Assembly: GCF_028583425.1 (NCBI RefSeq)
Contig: NC_072792.1
Location: forward strand, 158,540,676 to 158,604,675
Source of the DNA: Eublepharis macularius
Taxonomy: Eukaryota; Chordata; Lepidosauria; Squamata; Eublepharidae
Direction of reading: 5' to 3'
Length of the DNA stretch: 64,000 nt
Below, piece by piece: positions 24,501-33,500 of this stretch. The translations under genes were made by a program, and so were the position numbers. Every line of letters begins with the position of its first letter. Positions within the stretch are counted from its first letter, which is position 1. The notes beneath the pieces are model-generated. The model was not told where the DNA came from, did not search any database, and saw nothing but the letters and a program-made list of their open reading frames with translations.

Positions 24501-27500
24501 ATGCCAACATCTAGAAAGAGAAAATACATTTGCTTGCCATAGCACTTCTATTACTCCCTATTCTATTGAGTAGGGAGCAAAAGTTTTCAAGAGGAATGGC
24601 CTTACATCATTTAGGCTGATGCTAGTTACTGGCTTAAGTAACAGATGGTTCAAGAACCCGAGTGCTTCAGCCCAGATCAGTTCCACGAACACACCAACTT
24701 CTTCAGACAATGTGCTGCAATTGATGGCTTCTTCAACAAGCATCTGCAATATACCACAGAAATCAGGACACTGCAAAGTAATCATTCTTAAATAGCAATT
24801 CATAGTAAAAACTAATCTTATAGACAGAAACAGCAGTCAAGTAGTTAAAATGCATTTTTGGCGCCATCTGGGGATTGCTAGCAGCCCTGGAGAAAAATTT
24901 TCTGACCCTTTAATACAGGCTTAATGGAATGTTATTGACCAGTGATGTTATTTACCTTCTTGCCATCAAAAACTTCAACTGCTTATTTCCATACATTAAA
25001 CCATTTTTTTCCAGGCTTAGCCACCTAATTGATAAGCTACAAAAAAGGAGTTTGTCTGTCATGCCCTTTTCTCTCAAGCCATTTGTAGAAGACAAGTTTG
25101 GAAATAGAAAGTGCACATCGCATTTAGCAAATTCCTAGCTCATATTGCATTGCACTTCTTCTTAATTTCTCCTATTTCCATTCCGGGTAGAAGCAATGTG
25201 ATTGGCCAGAGACCCTGGGGCCCCAAGTTGACCCTGGGAACAGAAAAAAAGCGGTCGCCAGATGTAGCCCCCAGGACCCTCAAGGGAACTGCCATTTTGA
25301 TTCCTGTCTCAACATGAGTCTAGAAAAAAAAAGATAGAACCTGTATCACACCACTATCAAACAGCAGGGAGTCATGCCAAGGGTGCATGGAATACAAGGC
25401 AGCTCATCCATCAATCACGCAAAGCCCATCCTATGAGAGATTAAACCAGAAGGCCATCCTCCAAAGGTCTTTGAAGCCTCCTCCCAAGCAATTTGACCAT
25501 CATGAATGATGAGTATTTCCAAAACAATATGCAACAGATTGATTCCAGCCAGTTTCCCCCCATATCTTAATGACTAAGCAGGAATATTCCTGCCCTGCCC
25601 TAACCCTGTTAATCACCCAACCAGATAACTTCAAAAGCTCTGGCTACATGTACAGCACAGACTTTGTGAATCCCCTGAATTCAGCAGCAGATCAGAAGAA
25701 GTAAAGGGCAAGCTTCCAGTAACTCTCTTAACAACCTCCAGGCACTAACAAGCAGACAACAGAAGTAGAGTCTATCTAGAAGCTCTCATATCAGCTTCCT
25801 CCCCACTTGAAATTTGGGCGATTCTCCAGAATTAGGTTTTCTGATAGCTTTAATGCAGGGCAAGATCTAGCAGCTAATCACCTTATAAGAAACCAGTCAT
25901 CCTCCCAGAGAGAGCCAGCTGTCACTTCCAGTCTTTTGTTCACTTATCACTGCCTATGTCAGCATATTCCAGATTATGAACATCTGTATGAGTTGACCGC
26001 CCCACATTCTTCCACCTGACAGTTAATGTTAAATCACCTAACAGAATTCAAACTAAGCAACCTGATCCTAGCACCTCCAGCATTTTTACAGTATAAATAT
26101 AGCACCTCCTCTAATCCCTAATACTTTGCGGCAGATTTTCCTGACTGGCCAGTGACTGCCCCTGTGTGATTTGGCATGAGTTCCATAGAGACACAAAGTG
26201 GTCTCTGTCTCTACACTCCTTTCTTCCACTCTCCACATCAAGACTGTACAGGATTTCAACACTCTACAGGACAGGTTGTATGCCCTGATTTTCCCTCCTC
26301 CAGCCTTTTGTCATTTTCCCTTATAGACTAGTAAGATGTTAGGGAAATATTTTTGAGTCTTCTATTTTAAAATCTCTCCTCCACACTTTCTCATAACAAT
26401 TATTTAATTTGGCTTCTTCTTGAGTGTTTATTCAATAAAAACCTTTTGATTAAGAATGCTCATTCCCCCTCAATCTTTTGGGTGATGTGCTGAATCTAGA
26501 TCTTGGTATAACACAGGTTAAAGTTCCCAATATATTGTTTTAAATACCCAACAATAGATGTATTTGTTTTGTGCTAGTGCGAGGATCAGGGTTTTTTTTC
26601 TGGGAAAAGAGGTGGTGGAACTCTCAAGAGGGAAATGAGGAAGAAACACACAGGATTCTTGGAAATCATATTATTTTCGAGCACTATTGCTGATTATTTT
26701 CAAGAGGTTCCCCCTGAAAAAAAGACCTGGCGAGGATGCCTTCACTTGTTATGGGGCCTTCAAATAAATAGCAGTTTAGGTAACACAGAGCAGCCATCTT
26801 CTTTAGCTTCATTGTATGCAAGAGGCATATGACAATGTTCATGTTGAAGAGAGGCCTCATACTTCTAGATCTGAAAAATAATATTAATTAACGGGACAAG
26901 AATTAAAAACTTTGCTAACCTCTTGTAATTTTGTTGAAGCTAAATGCTCTGCTTCATGTGGAAAGTCTTTTCTTAATTCAAAATCTGCTTTCTTCAGATG
27001 TTCAATACAAAGCTCATAGGCTCTTCGTGCCTCCTCAGAAGTGTTAGCCGGTGCATATTGCTTTTGGTCCTGTGTCAAAAATGCATAAACGTTTCACAAA
27101 ATCATCCTGTCACAAAAATTCTAGTTTATCTTGTGCTAGGGGGTAACTGGCTATGGTTTAAAAGGCATGTAAGCCTGCTCCCAAACCTGTTTAAGTGGCA
27201 GAGTTTGCAGGCAGGGAACGCTTTGAAATTTAGCTCTAAGAGAGATCTAGAGACTTCTGTCAATAAGATTGAGCACACTCACTGAACTTTAATGTTCCTG
27301 TTTCTCTGAAGGAAGTCATGTCAGCTGGATTCAAACCAGTTTAAAACTCAGATGTTCTTTTGAACAATTGAACTTTTAACATGTTTAGCGAAGTGGGCAA
27401 CTTGTGGCTTTATTGATGCTTTGAAGCTCAAATGCCTAGGATCAAACTTAACTATATCAATAGAATACTACAGCTATGGATCTAGGCACAGAAACAGCCC

Positions 27501-30500
27501 CAGCTGACTCTACAATGCCGATGTTATCCAAAACAGTACCATAACAGGGAATTTGAGCAACCTCTGTAAAGACAGAGGAAATGGTGGAAAAAAGGGGTGA
27601 GAACTTTTTTCACCTCTCCTATAACATTAGAATTCAGGGGTCTCTGCTAAAATTGATGGACTGTTGGATTCAGAACATTCAGAAGAAAGTATTTCTGCAA
27701 ACGATATGTAATTAACTTGTGGAACTCACTGCAACAGGATGTAATGACGGCCACTAACTTGGATGGCTTTAAAAGGGGATTAGGAAATTCATGCAGGACA
27801 GATGCAGCAGCAGTTATCTGCCATGATGATTAAACAGAACTTGCATGCTTAGAGGCAATAAGCCTCTGAATAATACAGCCGAAGAGCAACAATAGGGGCT
27901 TGGACTCTGTGCCCTCTTATAGACCTTCCTGGGGCATCAGTTTGGCTCAGTGAGAAACAGGGTGCTGAAGCAGAAGGATCAGCTGGTCTGATCAAGGGTT
28001 GCTCTTCAGTCTTATCAGTCAGGTATAACCGAAACAGAGCATCCTAAGGGTGTTTCAATACTATTAGTGCAGTAGACCTTGAACAAGCCTGCTCCCAGCT
28101 TACATAGAAAAGGAGGCTGGGGCAGGCTGAGGTGGCAGAGTCAGAGCGTACCAGTTCTATCTTGTATGCCAAGCATAATATGTTTTTTTCATTGCCGTGG
28201 TGCAGCTCATGGGTTTGAGTTCCATAGTTAAATTGGCATAAACAAAGGATGGGATATCAGTCCAACAAACACCCTGGCCTTTCCATATCCTCTACGTCTG
28301 GTGTAGTGGAAAAGGAAGATTGCAGCGATAAGCCCTGCCCATCCAACCTACACGCATTCACTGGAATACACATATTGAGCCAGGGCACACACAGGCTCTA
28401 GAATACGCACAGGCTGATATGGTGCTTGCTGTTCCAGTCCTGCTCCCTCCCCCAAACCATCCATTCTAACTAACTGGAATGTTTGGAAATGACTAATAAC
28501 TACTGATATACAGGCTGTGATTTACAGTTCTCATCCTTATGGTGACCGGAAGCTGATGCCTTAGCACAGTCATTTGTCATCTTACTACCGCTAGGGATTT
28601 TAATGTAAAAAAGAGCCAGTGACCACCTTAGCGAGTTGAATATTGTACTCAAGCCACTGAAGAAACGAATTAACTTGTTGTGATCATTACAGAAATCCCA
28701 CAACCTACCTGGACTCCATCTAATACACTGTAATGTGTGCATATGAGGAAGAGGTGATCCCGAAACTGAGAAGCACACTGAAGTTCAACAACAGCATATT
28801 CACCATGTGCTGAAACCTGAAAAATGGTGTTTTAATTAATTTCTAACTTGAAATTAATTAACAGAGCCCATCACATGAAACTCACCCAAATGAGCTGCCT
28901 AGCATACCACGAAACACCCATCATAAAATACTGTTCTTTTCTGCAATAACCAACCAAGGGATTTGATATGATAATTTGGGTATTTTTTGCTAGCGAGCCA
29001 CCACTTCAGAATACCTTTCACATATATAACCAGATATCATGGTTAAGGAAGATACAGCCAATAGTAGCATTTTTTTTCTTCACTGCTAGGGGTTTTCTAC
29101 ACAGGTTTCTACCATTGGTTCCAGACCCATACAGCTTTGATATATCCCTTGATTTACACACACACACTTTTTTGCCTTTAGTTTTCACTGAGTTTTTTGG
29201 GTTTTCCCCATTTTTTTCCTGGTTCTTTTGAGACAGCTTTTACCCTGATATTTTTTCTGGAAACTGATTCTGAGTCAATTTTTTCCTTGTGCATAATGTT
29301 TCTTTTGGTTTTGTTTGTCCCACCCATTCCCACCCACCTCTAACCCACTTTTTGATGATTGGATGTTCATCATCATCCTCCCTCTCTCCTGTTTTTGTGT
29401 TCTATCTTTAAAAGAACACAACACTTTCATAGCATTATATTGACCTGCCATTGAAACAATACATGCAACAGATACTCTGAACTCCCAGCTTTCATTTAAA
29501 AAAAAAGGTAACTCTCTAGCCTGTTTCATTGCAGAGATATGCCTTTTTCTTATAGCTCTGCAAGGAAAGGGACTAGAAACTTACTTTTTTAAAAAAACGA
29601 AAGCTGGGAATTCAGAGAATCTGCTGCATGTATTGTTACAATGGTAGGCTGATATAACACCATGAAAGTGATGATTTAAAAAATATTACAACAGCTCTAG
29701 GGGCCCAGGGGAGTGGGGAGGTGGCCGCTTCTGGCATCAGAAAAAGCAGAGTGGTTTGAAAAGCACGTAGTCACTGCTGCCCCAGGCTCAGTCCCAAGAG
29801 AGGTCAATTTGCACCATCAGTGCTGGCCTCTACCTCCTCGCTCTGGGTCAGGCTGGGTGGGGCTTTCCAGTTTGGAATGCGGTGGCGGGGGGGGGGGGGT
29901 GCTTAGGTATGGATGGTGGAACTTTTAGGCTTCCCCATGCAAAGACCTCCCCATGTGTTCATTTTCAATCTTTTTTTGTAAATCCAGCACTTATATTGCT
30001 ATAACATTGTAAGTTTGAGTAAAAGATAAAAAGTGTATGTGTGTGTGTTGTGACATCACTGATGATGCCACCCATGACAACAGCACCCTCACTTGAAAAT
30101 CCTAGTAGAAAAGAGCGAGAGGCCAGAAGCACCTATAAGACTAAAAAGATCTGTAGTAGGGTATGAGCTTTCATGAGCCACAGCACACTTCTTCAGAACA
30201 ACACGAAAGCTCATAACGTTCCACAAATTTTGTTAGTCTTATAGGTGCTGTTTTCTTGCTGTTTTCTGCTGCTACAAACAGACTCATACAACTACCCAAC
30301 CTGAAAATCCTAATTATTTAAGGAACGTGCAACACAAAATAAACCATCTCCATAACTGTAAAAATGCAAAGGGAGGGCAGGCGATCAGAAGAACTACACC
30401 CAAACCGCTTCCAGTGCTTGGGGATCAACTGCTTAAAAAATCAGGAATAAGTCAAGTGTATAGAAAAGCTCCTAGATTCATATCACAGCAACTACTGAGA

Positions 30501-33500
30501 ATGTAGTGAATATTGTCACACATGAACGCTTAAAGTCCTGAATTCTGTGAAACCAGCATTTCCCTTCTTTTTGGACATGTTCAAGTTAACTGTGGCAATC
30601 ACCTTTAGGTGGCTGTGAACATTTACTAAAGCATATCTGATATCTCCCTGAATTTCCCAACCTTCCCTAAAGTTGTCAGAATTCACATGTAAATTTCAAT
30701 CACAATTGAACTTGGGGCATTTTAAAGAATGATAATTCCAGAGAAACTAATTACCATCCCACTTGAAACACAGCAATAGCACTGTAATCAAGTCATAGCA
30801 CTAGTTTACAGCTCATGAACAGATTTCCTTACTGATGGAATCATGTCAAGGATAATCAAGATCTGATGGGACCATTTTGCAAGAAGGGCTGGTGTCCAGG
30901 TCAGCACGCATATGACAAGGTGGACGCCGCCTCAGATAAGCTTATGCCATAATAAATTTGTTAGTTTTGAAGGTACTCCAAGATACATATGTTATTTAGG
31001 TTCAGTATGGCAGAGCGCTGCCAAGGCTGAACATTAAAACGGCAAAAACAAGTTCTTACCTTTTCGAGGACATCATACTTTGCAATCTCAAAGTCTTCAG
31101 GAAAATAAGGAATATCTTTATCATTATCTGAAAACCATCTGAAACCAATAGAAGAAAATCAGGCTCTTTATCATTATTGAATGTAATTAAGCCTACTTGC
31201 ATGAAAGCCAGCAGCCTAACTGAAACAATAAAGTGTCACTATTAACTAGGTTAATAATAACAATAATAACAACAATAATAATAGGCACAAGAGTTGCCAA
31301 TAGCCTGGAGAAAAAATGTCCTGTCCTTTTAATAGAGGCTTAATGGGCTAATTTACCAGGTGATGTTACCAGGGAGTTATTCATTATACATTGACAAGAT
31401 TTTTAATTCTGAAAACACAACCTACAAACAAAACTTGTAAGGGCCAGGTAGGTCCTTTCCTGCTCTCATACATAACATTATGTGGACCACGAGAGCTGAC
31501 AGGAATTGATTATGTCTTTGCGCCTGCCATTTTTAATGATAAAGACCAAGACAGATATAAAACCAGGGTTGGGAGTATGTAGGGGAAGGGGTAGAAGGAA
31601 ACTGTTTGAAGGCTTCTGTTCTGGATGGCTTTTTTTTGGTTCCTACTTCTCTGGGGAATTAAACCATTTTTTTGTAAATGTTTCTACGCTTTAAGCCTCT
31701 ATTAAAGGAACAGAACTTTTTTTTTTCTCTTGGCCACCCTAGTCACAACCTACACACTTGCACTGTGTGATTTGCCTTGGGTCTCAGTGAGAAAGGCAGG
31801 CTATAAAATAAATAAAAAAATAAAAATAAAGACATGTTAGGCTGATGGTTGGTGATAGGCCCAAGGTCACTCAATAAGATTCATAGCTGAGTTGGGAGCC
31901 GAGGCTGAGCCAGTCGGACTGAAATCCCACATTCTGTCCACTGCCCCACAAGTAATGTGTTCAAAGTATATTGGTTCAAAGAACACCTGACAATTGCACA
32001 TTGCTTAAATCCACTTAAAACACCATAGGAATAAAAAAACTTAACAAGGCAGCAGTTCCAGTTACAGCAAATGTGCAGGGCGGAAGGCTTTGTTTTCTTC
32101 TTTAAATAACAACATCAGCAAATTTACCTTAGTTCATCTGCGCTGCGGCTGTCACTTGACTCGCTGCTGTCACTTGACTTGCTCTCATCCAATAGGCCAT
32201 TTAACACAGTCAGAAAACTGTCTTCCTCACAAACAGAGATGATCTTCACATCTATTGTTATGACAATAATTATTTCCCTTAAGTTTGCCAGAATTAATTA
32301 CACCTCTTATATGAATACTGGCAAATCTTAAAATCAAGAAGAACATTCAGCATTTGAAAAACTGATTTTCTTGATTGGTAACATAATATAAAATATATAT
32401 GGGATAATCAATCATTACATACAGAGCAATCTAGGGTTTTGCTTTATATTCTGTAACGTTCTGCCTCCTGAAATCCTGCTTTACATCAGAAATAATATCA
32501 TGTAAGTTTCGAATGGCTTTAGATTAGACTAGCTCTGCACAGGATTGCACTGTATGCAACCCATATCAGAAAAAGATTGCTACATTGATATTAGTGTTGT
32601 TGTTGTTATTCCTGTTATATTTATTCTGCCTTTCAAGGAGCTCAGATTGACTACACAAGATCCCCTATGTGGCCTCCTGAGTAGTGGCTTGGCCTAGTCT
32701 CCTTATTTCAAAAACAGAGCTTCATCAGGCACCATAAGAATATTTTTGCTATGAATCTTGCCTTTTAATTCTGTTACTTTGCCCTTTCCAAACAAAAGGA
32801 GCAGCGACCTCATCTCTTCAACATCCATACTTACAAAGACAACTTTAGTGAGAAACCCAGGTGATAAGTTCCCTTTTCAAATGACTGCCATCATGTAGGC
32901 TATAAAATAGGATGTAAAATAAAAATTGGCTTTGATATTATATATCTGCACATTTGTTTTAAAAACAAAATTTTAGAACCAGGTAAGAGAGGGCTACAGA
33001 TATGAGGCGCTGTAATTAGGTCAGGCACAGAACTTATAGGCTTATGTTTTTGGACACTTTTTCGAGTCAGATTGGTTCAGTCAATGGTTTAATATGGAAT
33101 TACTACATTTGCTCATTCTTGCAGCCAGAGAATCTGGTCATACTTATCTATGCAACAGTAACCTCAAGGCTAGACTACTATAACATACACTGTGTGAGAC
33201 TGCCCTTGAAGTCAATTGGGAAACTTCATCTGGTACAAAATAGATCAGCCCGGACCAACTCCTTCACACATACCGAACGATGGTTTGTTTTCAAATTCAA
33301 TTCAAGGTGCAGATTGTTACCTTTAAAACTATTCATGGTCTCAGATCCACATACCTGCAGGACCACCTGTCCCAGTCTCTGTTAGCAGAGTATCTATGCA
33401 GCAGTTTGGACTCTGACCTGATTAGAGTAACAAAAGCTTTATTAATAGAACTAACAAACCAAACAGGAAAGAGAAGAAAATAAAACTAGCATCCTTGCTA

